Assembly (NCBI GenBank): GCA_963662155.1
Contig: OY759274.1
Span: forward strand, 41,084,842 to 41,148,841
Reading direction: 5' to 3'
Source of the DNA: Lamellibrachia columna
Taxonomy: Eukaryota; Annelida; Polychaeta; Sabellida; Siboglinidae
DNA: 64,000 bases
The position numbers and the translations under genes were made by a program. Below the pieces are notes generated by a model. It was not told the DNA's origin and ran no database searches. It was given only the letters and a program-made list of their open reading frames with translations. This document shows, one piece after another, positions 50,801 to 61,111 of this stretch. Position 1 is the first letter of the stretch; every line of letters begins with the position of its first letter.

Positions 50801-51624
50801 TCAAACATGCCGCCTAAAACCGCCGAACATTGCCTAATAAGGTATTCGGATTTGTCCGCTGCGTATGCAAATGGCGTCGTGATGTCTCGTGACGTTCCGC
50901 TTGAACTTCGCGGGTTTCCGCCGGACTATTTCCCCCAAGATGCAATATGTTGCTACTTCCGAATATAAACAATCATGGCGTGTGTTGAATCCGTAGAAAT
51001 TGTCAACGAAATAATTTTTGAGAATGGCTGTGCCACAAAGTAAAAAGTAGCAAAACATTGTACAAAGAACACATTTGGCCGTAAGAAACGCGTCATTAAC
51101 GCGCAGCAACTGCGGGCGGCGCGCAAATGCCGCTATCCAGCGTCGAAGCCGGTGACAGCTACGGGTGCTATTGCGCTGTCGGCAAGTGCGACGCCGCGAT
51201 CTACTACGTCGATCGACGACGACGGGGGCTGTCCGTTACAGAGTGCCAGTAGTAGCAAACTGGCTCTACTGAAGGCGGCCAGTGATCAGGAAGATTTGGT
51301 GCCTTCTGACGACACAAATGGTAAGTAATAGCTACAATACGGGGACTTTGACATTTATTAAAAGTTTGTACTTTTACCCAACAAAGTAATTGTGTTATTC
51401 CTATATTGTATGTGGGAACATGGGCTAACCTAAGTTTGTAACCAATGCCATGATGTTTAAAAATCATTGAGAAATTTAGTTTTACTGGCCCTGACAATAT
51501 TCGATATTACCTTTTTATCCTGACATAGTCTCATTCTTAGGAAAATAGTCTTAGCCATATCCTAATGATATGTCCATAGGCAGGTGTGTGTGCGTGTGTG
51601 CATGCGTTCGTGCATACAGAAACA

Positions 51625-51656
<32 letters not shown>

Positions 51657-54600
51657 CACACATTCTTCATTACTTTAATATTTTTATGACAACAAACATA
51701 TATTGATTACAATTTACAAATGGTATGTAACAAATTGTTTTTGCATTTGTTCTCAGCTTGCGCGCCTCGCTGGTGTCTTCTAGATCTCAACAAGCTCGAC
51801 ACGCTGTTGGAGTTGGTGGAATGTCCAGTGTCAATTGCAACCGGCACTGTGCGCAACAACGTCTGAAGCAAAGCGTATGGGATTTGCGCTGCGTCTTGAG
51901 CTGGCGTGTCACAAGTGTGGCTACGTGTTTGGCAACACATACTCGTCGCCGGAGTTGCCAAGCAACAAGAAGCCATCGCCATTTGTTATCAACGACACAA
52001 TGACCCTGCTCTTCAACTGTGAACGTTACATGTTTGATGCTCAGTGGACCTTAGTTATGTTGTTGGCCCTGTGTGCATTTGTTGTGCCAACTTGCATGCA
52101 CAGTCACTTCCTTATCCTGTATTCATTTTATGAGAACTTTATCAAAACCATGTACCACATTAGTATGAAGTTTCTCTGAAAGTAATGATGCAACCAACAT
52201 AACGTTTTGTGCTACCCAAATAAGATTTCAAGTGTTGCATTCAGGTTATTCTTCTCTACATAACTGATAGAAAATATTTTTTAAATAATAAAAATATATA
52301 AAAATAAATACATCAGTATTAGTTACCAAAAATAATGTATTTTTGTATCATAAAAAAACACTCCTCTTTTTTACAAATGTTTCCTACTAGTTGTGAAACA
52401 GAATGTTTACTGAATATAGTTATTTAACAAGATTTGCCATCCAAGCCAAAGGCCCAGGATGGCAAGTGGACAAGGAAGCCATTGGCTTATCGAGAGTCCA
52501 ACAATGTTCACCTACTTATAACCCGCCCTCCTGAGATATGTGTCAACCTTGTTTTTAAACATATTCACGCTGCTAGCAGTTACACAATATGTAGACAATT
52601 TGTTCCATTCATTTATTGTCCTCTGTGCGAACGAGTGCTTCCTGATGTCCAATCTACATTGATCCTTTACTAATTTTACCTCATGTCCTCTAGTTCTGCT
52701 ATCCTTCTTGAGTGAGAAAAACATATTTCTATCAATATTTTCATACCCATTCAATATCTTAAAAACTTCAATTTGATCTCCTCTTAACCTCCTTGTCTCT
52801 AGAGTTGTTAAACCACATTCTTTCAGGCGTTCTTCATAACTAAGGTCTCTAAGTTCTGGAATCATTTTAGTTGCTCTCCTTTGTATGCGTTCAAGCAAAA
52901 AACATAACATATTTGTTAAGCATGATCTGATGATTTTAAAAATCATGCAAGAATTACGATGATAACTTTATTCAAGAAGAAATTACAGTGTTTCTCAGTT
53001 TACAAATATTATGTTCAAAATGGCAGCTATCTTGTTTGGTTCATGTATCACATTTGCAGGAAGCGTATCTCTGGAAGTACTTATGCCAGCAAAATAATGT
53101 TTACATTGTTATATTCAGCATAATAATTTCTAATAGCATGCCAAAGGAAATGTCTATGTGACTCATAGTTTTAAAGTATCAGAAGTATTGATGGTAAACA
53201 AATCTTTGACGGCTGTTTTCTCAAAAACGTGTTTTCTGCATTTGGAAAAGGATATCTCTGTGAGTAATTATGCTATCCAAATAAGGTTTTGAATGTTGCA
53301 TTCAGCATACTCTACTCGTCACAATGACCAGAGAGATTTTAAAAATCATCAACAGGTTGAAAGATAAACCCGTATTTATTGCCAAAAACAAAGTTTTTTT
53401 TTCGCACTTTACAAAAAAAAATTTTTTTTTATAAAAACAACATTTTAACAAATGCTCTGGTCATTGTACAGTAGAACGTGTATTGAACATGGATTTATGA
53501 GAATTATAATCATATATGTTCAATAAAAAATGGCAGTGTTTATAAATTTGTCAATTTTTGCTCAAAATGGCGGACATTTTGTTTGTTACCATGGAAACGG
53601 GGGATCTGGCTGACAAAAGTTCAATATATTTTTTACTCAGTAAGACCCATTCTATACTTTTGGCCGAAGAAATTACAAGATTTGCAGAACTAAAAAAAAT
53701 TATCCTATCTAGCTGCCATGTGTGGCCTTAAACAGGTGCTGCGTTCTGCAGTTCGTTTTGTCGCTGGCGACTATCGGAGAACTTTAAGTGTCATGGCTGT
53801 GTGTGCTGACCTTGTATGGAGTTCACTACACGCCAGACGTTACGTTAGAGATGCCATTATGTTGTTAAAGATACACCATGGACTAGTTTGCATCAGTTTG
53901 CCTACCATCATTGTCACAGCAGATGCTTGCACCAGATGCCACCATGAAAACAGTGAACACTACTAGCCTCCTGCGTGATCTACCCGCACTCGTTCCATGT
54001 TCGCTCTATCCCAATGTGGAATTCGCCCACCCAGTAAGCAGCCAGGGCATATACTGTAGAAATATTCCAGAGAGCCGCCAAGTATCCAAGTCCATTTTAA
54101 CCCTCAACTGCATGATTTTATTGTGTGTGTAGAAACTGCACAGTAGGCAAACTTACCACCACAATATACATTAGATTAGTGTTGATCGTCTCCACTGATC
54201 TATACACGACAGAGATCAGTGATTGTATCTTGCTTGTGTTGCATCCAAGATTATTTCTTGTTACCTGATTAAACTTTGTTGGTGTCTGTTTGTGGTAAGT
54301 TTACTATGTGATTCGTGGTCAAAGAATACTTCAGACCTTTTTAAGACCTACCGATAAAGATGTAATTTTTTATGACCTTTAAAATTGAGAAATCAATATA
54401 TGATTTTTTAAGACTTTTAAAGAATCCCTGGTAACACTGATATAACAAATGTGAACACAAATAAACGAGTCACCTACCTTCCCGCACACTGAAGGGCATG
54501 GTGACGACGCCGTACGCCCCAGGCACGCCGTACAGGCAGCAGATGTAGTCAGAGAGGTAATCAAGGACTGACAGATCGTGCTCCACTACGATGATGTATT

Positions 54601-57600
54601 TGTGCTGTACTAATAGACTGCGGATGGCCAGGGCAGCTTTCAGACGTTGCTTCACGTCCAGGTAACTCGACGGTTCATCAAACATGAAGCTGTAACACAG
54701 GCCATGGGTTAAAACTCCATCCTCTATTGATTTAGTTCATTACAAGTCAGGTTCGGTAATGTTCAAATATGTAGTGTGTTAATATTTTAAGTAATATGCG
54801 CAGTAGGTTTAGTGAGTGTGCACCTTTGTTAAAATCATCAAAAGAATTTACTTTGATCATTAGCTCGGGTAATTTGCGAACGTATGTGCAAAAGTAGGGG
54901 TGAACTGCTTTGCCTGTTTTCTGCAATTTTTTACTGGATCAGGCAAATAAGAATGTAGTGGTTTGTCTGACGATTTCATCAAAGTAACACATTTGTACAA
55001 ACGAACTAGCATGTTGCTGTGGATGTTAGAGTTTGTTCATAAAATGATTCTAAGATGAGACAAGCGAAACAATTAAACCGAGGAAGGAGTTTTAACACAA
55101 CTGTAACAAATGTGTAGTAGACGGGTCGTCAACAGTTTGCAGGCTACAGAAACACTGAAGGTCAAAAAGTATTATTCTCATACATTGTAATATCTCATTA
55201 TTATTGTAAGGAATTCTATCTGCTTCACACACTTGCACTGGCAGACATGTTCATTCAAACCCCTGCCCAGCTTCCCTGGTAACCATTCAGCCATGCTGCA
55301 ATTATTATGAAATAGCTACATAATTCACTGCTTCTGTAATAAGTAAACATATTTCCCCATGAGTATGATAGATCTGTCACTAACAAAAATACAGTCCACG
55401 TATGTACACAATCAAAAACTAAGCAGGGTTAGAATTTTGCGGGGTCCGCATGCCCTCAGACTGACTGCTGGACCCCCAGTAGTTCCAGGTCTAGGGGTCT
55501 GAATGGCTCCTAATAATACAGAAGCAGCTATTTTAATTACAGCTCCTGGGAAGATAGGATCACTGTCAGCTTCTGAAGTGGCACAAGAAGAAAGAATTGT
55601 AGCTAATTACCACATCTAAGACATAGCATATGGTCCAGGCCACCTGCTATTTTGGGCGACTACATAACAGCCAGTGATTGACAGGCAGTTTAAAACACTG
55701 TTACCACAAACAATGTTACCAAACTGTTATTTGAATACACACATCATCTGAATATACACAACATGCCAGCCAGTATTGTAGGGACACAAGGACTCATTTC
55801 AGATTTGCTCAAACCAGATAATAACAGTTACTTGTTTGAAGTGTATCTTTTCATCGTGTGATGCCAAGATATGCCCTTTGCTGTTGCTCACACACATTTG
55901 TGGCTTCGTTTGGAGTTTATAGCAGAATGCAGTTATGCTGCTTGAGGCATTACACCTATTATTACATGGACTTACACCTATTATTACATGGACTTACACC
56001 TATTATTACATGGACTTACACCTATTATTACATGGACTTACACCTATTATTACATGGACTTACACCTATTATTACATGGACTATTACTTACCCAATGTCT
56101 GAATATGACTGGAGGACATTTGGGTATTTATGCATATAACATAATATAACATTGTAATAATTATCTTGGATTTACTTTGCAACGTAAATACATACCATAG
56201 GATAATTAAATCCAATTTTAAGACCTTCAATGCATTCTAAAAACTTGAAGGCTTCAGAACCCCCTGCTAATTTTCACCCGAAAAGAAAAAAATTCATTCT
56301 CATCCGTGGATTTTCATGTCCACCCAATTGGTCATAAATAGCTTTTAAACGCATTAATTTTCACTCGACAGTATACCACATAGGGTCTAAAGTATATGAC
56401 TGGTAGGGTCTAAAGTATATGACTGATAGGGTCTAAAGTATATGACTGATAGGGTCTAAAGTATATGACTGGTGGGACAACTGTTTGAAACGTGAAGCAG
56501 CAGAACAAGTGCACACAATTCAATAACATTAATATTGTGGCTTTTATCATGCAATCTGTATGGCCCCCAGTTTTTGAAGTGGACCCCTAGATTTTGGCAA
56601 AGTGGGGATCCGATTGGCCCCTAATAAATTTAAGCTAAATTCTATCCTTGCTAAGAGATCACTTTATGTGGCGTCCAAATGGCCGAATGTAGATGCAGGT
56701 ACAACTTACATGTCGGCCTTCTGAATGCACACCATGGCGATGGCGAATCTCTGTAGCTCTCCACCAGACAGGTCTTCAATGTTGCGATTACGCACGCCCA
56801 TCAAATCTACATAGCACATAAACAAGTAATACTAATAATAAACTTTTATAGCACCTCAGAAACTGAGCTCAGAGGCACAATAAACCATATTTGTTAAGCA
56901 TAACATCATGAAAAGTCATCACCACCAGGGATTTAGGGTAGAAATACAATTTTTAAAAAGGATGTTTTGAGATTTTTGAGGAAAGTAGCTATAGTTTCAG
57001 ATGATTTCAAAGAGACAAGGAGTTTGATTCAGATGTTCAATGCATCTACAGAGAAAGCACACATGCACAGGTTAAGCTTAGCATTAGCAACAAGTTGTTG
57101 TGAGACAGATGTTCAATGCATCTACAGAGAAAGCACACTTGCACAGGTTAAGCTTAGCATTAGCAACCAGTTGTTGTGAGACAGATGTTCAATGCATCTA
57201 CAGAGAAAGCACACTTGCACAGGTTAAGCTTAGCATTAGCAACAAGTTGTTGTGAGACAGATGTTCAATGCATCTACAGAGAAAGCACACTTGCACAGGT
57301 TAAGCTTAGCATTAGCAACCAGTTGTTGTGAGACAGATGTTCAATGCATCTACAGAGAAAGCACACTTGCACAGGTTAAGCTTAGCATTAGCAACAAGTT
57401 GTTGTGAGACAGATGACCCGAGCTGCCTGGGGATGTTTTAAATATGCAGGAGACTATCCAAGTAGGGTGGTTGTTGTGTAGATAGAGCACGATATGTAAG
57501 AGTAGACAGTTTCAGTTTGATTCGATAGTTAACCAGAAACCAGTACACAGTTGTTATATAACCACCAGGGTTGAAAAAATCATGATTTTTTTTTAATTTA

Positions 57601-58850
57601 AATCGGATTTTTTTATTTATTAATTTTTTTTATTTTTTTTATTTTTTTAAATCTGGTATACACAATGTCATAAAATATTTAACTATCAGGCTATTTGGTG
57701 TCAATACAGCTACACAAGTGTGCACACTTTGTGTTTTTGTATTAAAAAACACAAAGCTTTGTTGATCTCGATGCTTGTAAACAATTATTTGTGTTAAATT
57801 CATATAAATCAGCGATTAAAAAAACCGGAAGTCAAAAAAACTTAAATCAATTATTATTTTTTTTGGAGCAATTTAAATCAACACAGAACAGCATCACCAC
57901 ACTTACTTTCAATCACTCTATCTCACACAAGTTTCTAGTACATTTTCAGCAATGTACCAACCATGTATCATACACTCGTAGTGATAAAAATACTGCTTTC
58001 AGTGCAAAATGCTTTCATTCAAACTAGTCAACATTTGTCTTCAGAATTATCTCAATATTGGTTGATGTGAACATACAGCTATATGGGTCATTCCGTGTCA
58101 ACTCAACCAATGGTCAAAAAGTTGATGACTCAGAATTTTCTTGCTTAAATTTTAACCAATGAATTAGTAGGTATACCTGAGCACTTCTACAAAAAAAAAC
58201 TAAGGATTTACATGCAAATTGTGTCTGTAACGCCCTATAATGTAAACAGGGGGTATGTGCCCAAAAACACACCCATTATTTTATCTTTTTTCAGGTGCTT
58301 TTAACTTGAGAAGTTTACAAGCTATGTATCTGAAATTTGCTGAACATGTAAACATGTAGGAACAGATTATGTATGCAACTTTTAAGAATAATAGGGCAAA
58401 GAACAATGGGTACGGAAAATAATTTTTTCAGAGACGCATTTCTGCAGTCTGTATTTTATTATTGTCCGAAAAATGTTTTTCATTGTCATACACTTAGTAT
58501 ACCTAATGTCCTTTCTCCTATCATTTTTTTAATTTTGCTTAGATAATCTGTACCAATATGTCTACATACTCAACAAATTTCAGATATGGAGCTTGTAAAC
58601 TTCTTAAGTTAGATGCACCTCAAAACCGAAGAAAAAAAAAGGATGCGTTTTTGAGGCGCTTACCCCTGTTCATATTATAGGGCGTTATTTGATTGGTTAG
58701 TTGATTTGACACAGAATGACCCTTATTTACACATAATAAATTATGCATGCATAATCTAAGTAGTGATCTAGAAAACTTACCCAACATCTCGCACACCCTG
58801 ATCTGGTTCTTCGTGTCGTCCTTCCTATCCAGCAGTGATTGAACGGAACC
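44822..58850 (-). CDS. ABCE1: ABCE1 (RLI1) ribosome-recycling ATPase, C-terminal ten exons
   Basis: Ten - strand exons (58781-58850, 56710-56806, 54478-54689, 49884-50033, 48795-48926, 47243-47412, 46639-46781, 45914-46036, 45281-45392, 44822-44869) join into 1257 bp, 418 residues plus stop, all with GT-AG borders and matching phases. Present: NBD1 signature [10 protein letters not shown], Walker [12 protein letters not shown] and H-loop [14 protein letters not shown]; hinge; NBD2 Walker [10 protein letters not shown], signature [10 protein letters not shown], Walker [12 protein letters not shown] and H-loop [17 protein letters not shown]1 is an essential cytosolic ABC-type ATPase that splits ribosomal subunits after termination. 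All catalytic residues seen are intact. The N-terminal Fe-S domain and NBD1 Walker A (roughly the first 180-190 residues) are not found up to the satellite at 61112 and must lie to the right. Confidence 0.97.
44945..45190 (+). repeat. Partial copy of the piggyBac-like TTAA element
   Basis: gaagtgaccgaagataaatg, then attcataagggtgctttc, ctaataattatcgcacaaat, gctgctaaaaag, aacttatcatatggatatta and gaatttcatcaaaaa follow the same order as the left part of the element at 47753. The terminal CCC and TTAA are degraded. Lies in the last ABCE1 intron. Confidence 0.75.
45281..45392 (-). CDS. ABCE1: ABCE1 exon: C-terminal helix region
   Basis: Acceptor tctcgtgcag, donor AAG|gtttgt. Reads [32 protein letters not shown]. 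Confidence 0.96.
45914..46036 (-). CDS. ABCE1: ABCE1 exon: NBD2 H-loop
   Basis: Acceptor atcgttttag, donor AC|gtgagt. Reads [34 protein letters not shown]. The H-loop histidine (EHD) is intact. Confidence 0.96.
46639..46781 (-). CDS. ABCE1: ABCE1 exon: NBD2 signature and Walker B
   Basis: Acceptor cgtactgtag, donor AAAG|gtcagc. Reads [19 protein letters not shown], then [17 protein letters not shown]. Signature, Walker B and D-loop residues are intact. Confidence 0.97.
47243..47412 (-). CDS. ABCE1: ABCE1 exon: NBD2 helical region
   Basis: Acceptor gtgtttccag, donor GAG|gtatgt. Reads [20 protein letters not shown], then [20 protein letters not shown]. Includes the Q-loop region (YKPQ). Confidence 0.96.
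47749..48712 (+). mobile_element. piggyBac-like non-autonomous element with TTAA duplications
   Basis: TTAA at 47749-47752 is followed by CCCTAGGAGTGACCA; the right end mirrors it as TGGTCACTCCCAGGG followed by TTAA (48709-48712). The inverted repeats are about 16 bp with one mismatch, and the element is 956 bp. Ends beginning CCC and TTAA target duplications are the hallmark of piggyBac. No transposase frame is recognisable inside, so this is probably a MITE-type derivative. A second, partial copy lies at 44945-45190. It sits in the ABCE1 intron between 47412 and 48795. Confidence 0.8.
48795..48926 (-). CDS. ABCE1: ABCE1 exon: NBD2 Walker A
   Basis: Acceptor gtctgtcacag, donor GGCG|gtaagt. 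Reads [34 protein letters not shown]. The P-loop GENGTGKT is intact. Confidence 0.97.
48927..49410. other. ABCE1 intron, first part
   Basis: Nothing recognised before the 22 bp array. Confidence 0.5.
49411..49828. repeat. Minisatellite, 22 bp unit, 19 copies
   Basis: Unit aacatcttgaccaccc(a) with aatgt or aatat; the central nine or so copies carry ccg instead of ccc, showing block-wise spread of one variant. It ends about 55 bp from ABCE1 exon 49884-50033. Confidence 0.97.
49884..50033 (-). CDS. ABCE1: ABCE1 exon: hinge between the two ATPase domains
   Basis: Acceptor gttgcctgcag, donor CTAG|gtgagt. Reads [20 protein letters not shown], then [13 protein letters not shown]. Confidence 0.96.
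   Translation of the reverse strand, partial: ESTSSWMASCRQRTCVSVRLPLSSKCLRRQRRRRSNECVATSTATWSRI
50034..51023. other. ABCE1 intron with short ACGC repeats
   Basis: Compound CA/CACG microsatellite at about 50104-50232. No gene recognised between it and the Mutator-like fragment. Confidence 0.55.
51024..52178 (+). pseudogene. Mutator-like transposase N-terminal fragment, split by an intron
   Basis: First part 51024-51320 begins MAVPQSKK, then after a one-base shift [20 protein letters not shown] and ends LVPSDDTNG at donor AATG|gtaagt. Second part starts at acceptor tgttctcag (51757) and continues in phase [20 protein letters not shown], then VECPV; after another shift [31 protein letters not shown]. 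The pattern (ID...L..LL....C..C, G....L.L.C..CG) resembles the N-terminal region of invertebrate Mutator-like transposases. Two frameshifts and a frame end at 52178 argue for a dead copy. It is inserted, in opposite orientation, in an ABCE1 intron. Confidence 0.5.
51585..51661. repeat. Compound GT/CACG microsatellite
   Basis: Short tgtg runs followed by ACGC and CA tandem units, inside the presumed intron of the Mutator-like fragment. Confidence 0.85.
52185..53600. repeat. Diverged repeated segments around a CR1-like insert (family F)
   Basis: The words ctacccaaataagatttcaa..gttgcattca (52215) recur as ctatccaaataaggttttga..gttgcattca (53273), and gttcaaaatggcagctatct (53011) recurs as ctcaaaatggcggacatttt (53563). 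This suggests an old dispersed repeat in two or three local copies, one of them interrupted by the CR1-like fragment. Confidence 0.45.
52431..52946 (-). pseudogene. CR1-like retrotransposon ORF2 C-terminus and 3' end, copy 2
   Basis: The - strand reads [67 protein letters not shown] and [15 protein letters not shown]. This is the conserved C-terminal domain after the RT (QRRATK.IP.L.DL.Y.ERL..L.L.TLE.RR.RGD.I) found in many animal CR1/L2-type elements. The frame is intact over 144 residues. It is followed by gataagccaatggcttcc, shared with the copy at 31045. Confidence 0.88.
53718..54140 (+). pseudogene. Non-LTR retrotransposon ORF2 C-terminal fragment of another family
   Basis: Reads [40 protein letters not shown], then in another frame [15 protein letters not shown] and [13 protein letters not shown]. 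The QRRA.RFV..DY.RT.SV......L.W..L..RR......+.KI..G block and later SF..R.I..WN.LP are the retrotransposon C-terminal domain. Frameshifts and a stop show decay. Confidence 0.78.
54478..54689 (-). CDS. ABCE1: ABCE1 exon: NBD1 Walker B and H-loop
   Basis: Acceptor cctgtgttacag, donor GAAG|gtaggt. Reads [52 protein letters not shown]. Catalytic Asp-Glu and H-loop His are intact. Confidence 0.97.
54748..55025 (+). repeat. Dispersed repeat family A, copy 5
   Basis: aggttcggtaatgttcaaat, gttaatattttaagtaatat, aaaatcatcaaaagaattta, attagctcgggtaatttgcg, tggtttgtctgacgatttca and aactagcatgttgctgtgga parallel copy 4 at 13998. Intronic in ABCE1. Confidence 0.7.
55026..55949. other. ABCE1 intron, mostly unrecognised
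   Basis: A probable partial family B copy at 55235-55325 (+): ggcagacatgttcattcaaa, accattcagccatgctgcaa. The remainder shows nothing recognisable. Confidence 0.45.
55950..56082. repeat. Minisatellite, 22 bp unit, 6 copies
   Basis: Perfect tandem copies of ttacacctattattacatgg plus ac. Confidence 0.97.
56381..56473. repeat. Minisatellite, 23 bp unit, 4 copies
   Basis: Unit tagggtctaaagtatatgac plus tg(g/a). Confidence 0.95.
56710..56806 (-). CDS. ABCE1: ABCE1 exon: NBD1 signature motif
   Basis: Acceptor tgctatgtag, donor GACAT|gtaagt. Reads [31 protein letters not shown]. The signature [10 protein letters not shown] is intact. Confidence 0.97.
56807..57030. other. ABCE1 intron spacer
   Basis: Nothing recognised before the 76 bp array. 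Confidence 0.5.
57031..57410. repeat. Minisatellite, 76 bp unit, 5 copies, alternating variants
   Basis: Unit contains agatgttcaatgcatctaca, cacttgcacaggttaagctt and gcaac(a/c)agttgttgtgagac. The a/c site alternates strictly a-c-a-c-a, so the true repeating block is a 152 bp dimer. Confidence 0.96.
57411..58084. other. ABCE1 intron, AT-rich
   Basis: Long T/A-rich tract at 57568-57655. No gene or repeat family recognised. Confidence 0.45.
58085..58722. mobile_element. Foldback MITE with long terminal inverted repeats
   Basis: Left end gggtcattccgtgtcaactc, right end reverse complement gggtcattctgtgtcaaatc. Further inside, mirrored words match: taacgccctataatgtaaac with taacgccctataatatgaac, cttgagaagtttacaagct with cttaagaagtttacaagct, and tctgaaatttgctgaacatg with tctgaaatttgttgagtatg. 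The arms therefore reach about 250-300 bp, the left one with an extra ~90 bp. No coding capacity. It ends 58 bp from ABCE1 exon 58781-58850. No clear target-site duplication. Confidence 0.8.
58781..58850 (-). CDS. ABCE1: ABCE1 first exon present in the window
   Basis: Acceptor tggccaccag, donor TTGG|gtaagt. Reads [23 protein letters not shown]: the segment just before the NBD1 signature. Confidence 0.95.
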
Positions 58851-59459
58851 CTGGTGGCCAGAACAGAACACACATCAGCAACACATAACGGCAGAGTTAT
58901 GTTCGTTCAACAACTAACTTAGTCATATAGGCCATGGGCTAGGACCTGAAACTGGACCAGTCGGTTCCATCAGGACGAACTAAACCTAACAGTGCTTTTT
59001 GATTAGCTACTGTCTGTTATCTTTTATTTTCAGACCGTACTCTATATTCTTACCACTTCGTTTTGTCATGTCGACATAGATGTAATATATTGTATGGTTT
59101 TTGTGTTGAATACTTTGTTTTGTTGTCTTTTGGACAAAAAAATATTTCCTGTTTAGCATGACATGATATGATGTATGTAGGGGGTAGCTTAAGGTAAGTA
59201 ATCAAGTCTTTTATAAGTGACTCCTTGGAAACCACATACCACGATACAATAGTTAATATGAGATAATAGTAGTATATTATATAAAAGAATTTTAATTTCT
59301 AGAGGCAACACCTGCTTTAATCTGTTTAATATGCTGAAAATTTTGGAACACACATATTTTTTCCAATTTAAGTTTGTATCTCAAGTCAGTTTTAAAAATA
59401 AATTCTTCCACTCGCTCTATGTTGATATATATTATTTTTGCTTAATGATAATTTATTAA
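58851..59459. other. Stretch upstream of the first visible ABCE1 exon
   Basis: Searched on the - strand for the preceding ABCE1 exon (end of the segment between Walker A and signature); none found. Confidence 0.5.
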
Positions 59460-59990
59460 TATTAAGCCATTCCATTATTTTCATTTACTACAGATTTAGT
59501 GTTGTCATTAAAGGATTTTATGGTACTAAATAAGGTGGTGTCATCGGCATACATAATAAAGTTAAACATTTGGCTAGCTTTTGAGAAATCGCTTATGTAT
59601 ATTATAAATAACAAGGGACCAAGGACAGATCCTTGTGGTACACTAATGTTTATAGATATCAGATTTAGCATTTTCAAATTCAACACATTGACTTTGATTA
59701 TTTAAATAGCTTTTAAGTAAATTCAGAGAAGATCCATCTAAGCCATAATATGTTAATTTGTTTAATAGTATTGAATGATCAATAGTGTTAAACGCCTTTG
59801 AGAGGTCAAGAATAATGGTGAATTTTTAAATAGTGATGAATCGTCTTTCTTGAAAATAGGAATAACTTTGGCAATTTTGAGTTTGTCAGGGAATATACCT
59901 GTATTTATAACTTTTATAATTATATTAAAACTATAATAGGGTTAATGATTTATGAGGCTTATGCCATCAATGATGCAAGCAGATAATGGT
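59460..59990 (-). pseudogene. Non-LTR reverse transcriptase fragment with YADD
   Basis: Reading 5' to 3' on the - strand: TGIFPDKLKIAKVIPIFKKD, a deletion, FTIILDLSKAFNTIDHSILL, NKLTYYGLDG, then SVPQGSVLGPLLFIIYISDF and IMYADDTTLF. These are consecutive RT palm motifs of a jockey/CR1-type element. The catalytic YADD is kept, but the segment with NYRPIS...Q.GF is deleted and the frame is broken. Confidence 0.88.
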
Positions 59991-60070
59991 GATGCACTCT
60001 CAGCAGGGGTCACCTTCGTTTCCAGCTCTCTTGCCAAAACAGCTTCGTTGGCATTTTTCATAGCAAGAAA

Positions 60071-60216
60071 CCAGGGCGGGGGGCAAGGCAGGGGACCAGG
60101 GCTGGGGGGCTAGGCAGGGACCAGGGCTGGGAACAAGGCAGGGGACCAGGACAGGGGGCAAGGCAGGGGACCAGGGCAGCGGGGCAAGGCAGGGGACCAG
60201 GGCAGGGGGGCAAGGG
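60071..60216. repeat. G-rich minisatellite, about 22-27 bp unit
   Basis: Tandem variants of gggcaaggcaggggaccagg. G-runs of 3-6 on the + strand give potential for G-quadruplex. Confidence 0.9.
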
Positions 60217-60221
60217 GATGC

Positions 60222-60700
60222 TTAAGCATTTCTTGCATGTTGAGATTTCTGCTTATATGCACAGCACCGTAGAATGAGCAAGCGAATAGAATGGAGATGC
60301 AGTAGCCAATTTTCCTCTCTCGATGCTTGGATCAATGCCAACAGGAACTCTACAAGGTCAACATAAGACATCCAGAAAGCTGCAAGATCCCCACTGCTGT
60401 GATAAGCAGGGCCAAACACTCAGTGAATCGTCCCAGTATCAGACTGGAAGCTGGATGATGAAGCATTGCCTGGAGACGTTCATGACATGTGTTTTGTTAT
60501 AGCTCTTCCAAACATTTAATGACTGCAGGTAGAAGTTGCGAGTCCTCAAAGTGGTGTTCTTCTAACCATTGGTTGAAACCTTTCTAGCCTCTGAAGAGCT
60601 TCATACACGAGCTTGTGGAGGCGTACTCCAAGGTTGTATTGGTGGTAGTATTGATCGCGCCACTGATATCTATAATTCGCTTGAAGGAGTGGAGTTATAC
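60222..60700 (-). pseudogene. Decayed copy of a widespread element-associated protein, function unknown
   Basis: The - strand reads RFNQWLEEHHFEDSQLL in one frame, then FGPAYHSSGDLAAFWMSYVD, LVEFLLALIQASREENWLLH and LHSIRLLI in another. The block AFW.SY.DLVE.LL.LI.ASREG.W.LHL..IR..I is, as far as I recall, common in predicted proteins of repeats in marine invertebrates and cnidarians; I cannot name its function. Multiple frame breaks. Confidence 0.4.
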
Positions 60701-61111
60701 ATCATTTGATCACGGTCGAGTATGTATTCGTTGGAAATAATCTTTGGGGTTAGGCTCCACGATTATGCACTCCACCGCTGTCTTATTCATGATGGTGGTC
60801 ACCTCGGCTCTTGAGCGCATTTGCGCTTTTCACATCACAGCAGCCACAAGAACAGCTTACCACAAATCACACTCACCCTTTTATATCAGTACGTGTCTAG
60901 AAATGGCATTCGCACCAGTCCACGAAAGTGAAAATTGCTTATAGCAGGCTTAAGCTACCGAATTGAAATGTCAGTAATACATTTTTTATCATAATTTGGA
61001 CATCCTTAAACACCAGTACCAAGGTTTTTTAGTTCCAATTTTGGTACCAATATTCCACTTGTCCCATAGACTAATAGTGATATGACCAATGTATATGGTT
61101 CTCTGCCAGCC
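60701..61111. other. Noncoding spacer before the satellite
   Basis: Nothing recognised; possible further remnant of the decayed copy on the - strand up to about 60900. Confidence 0.4.
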
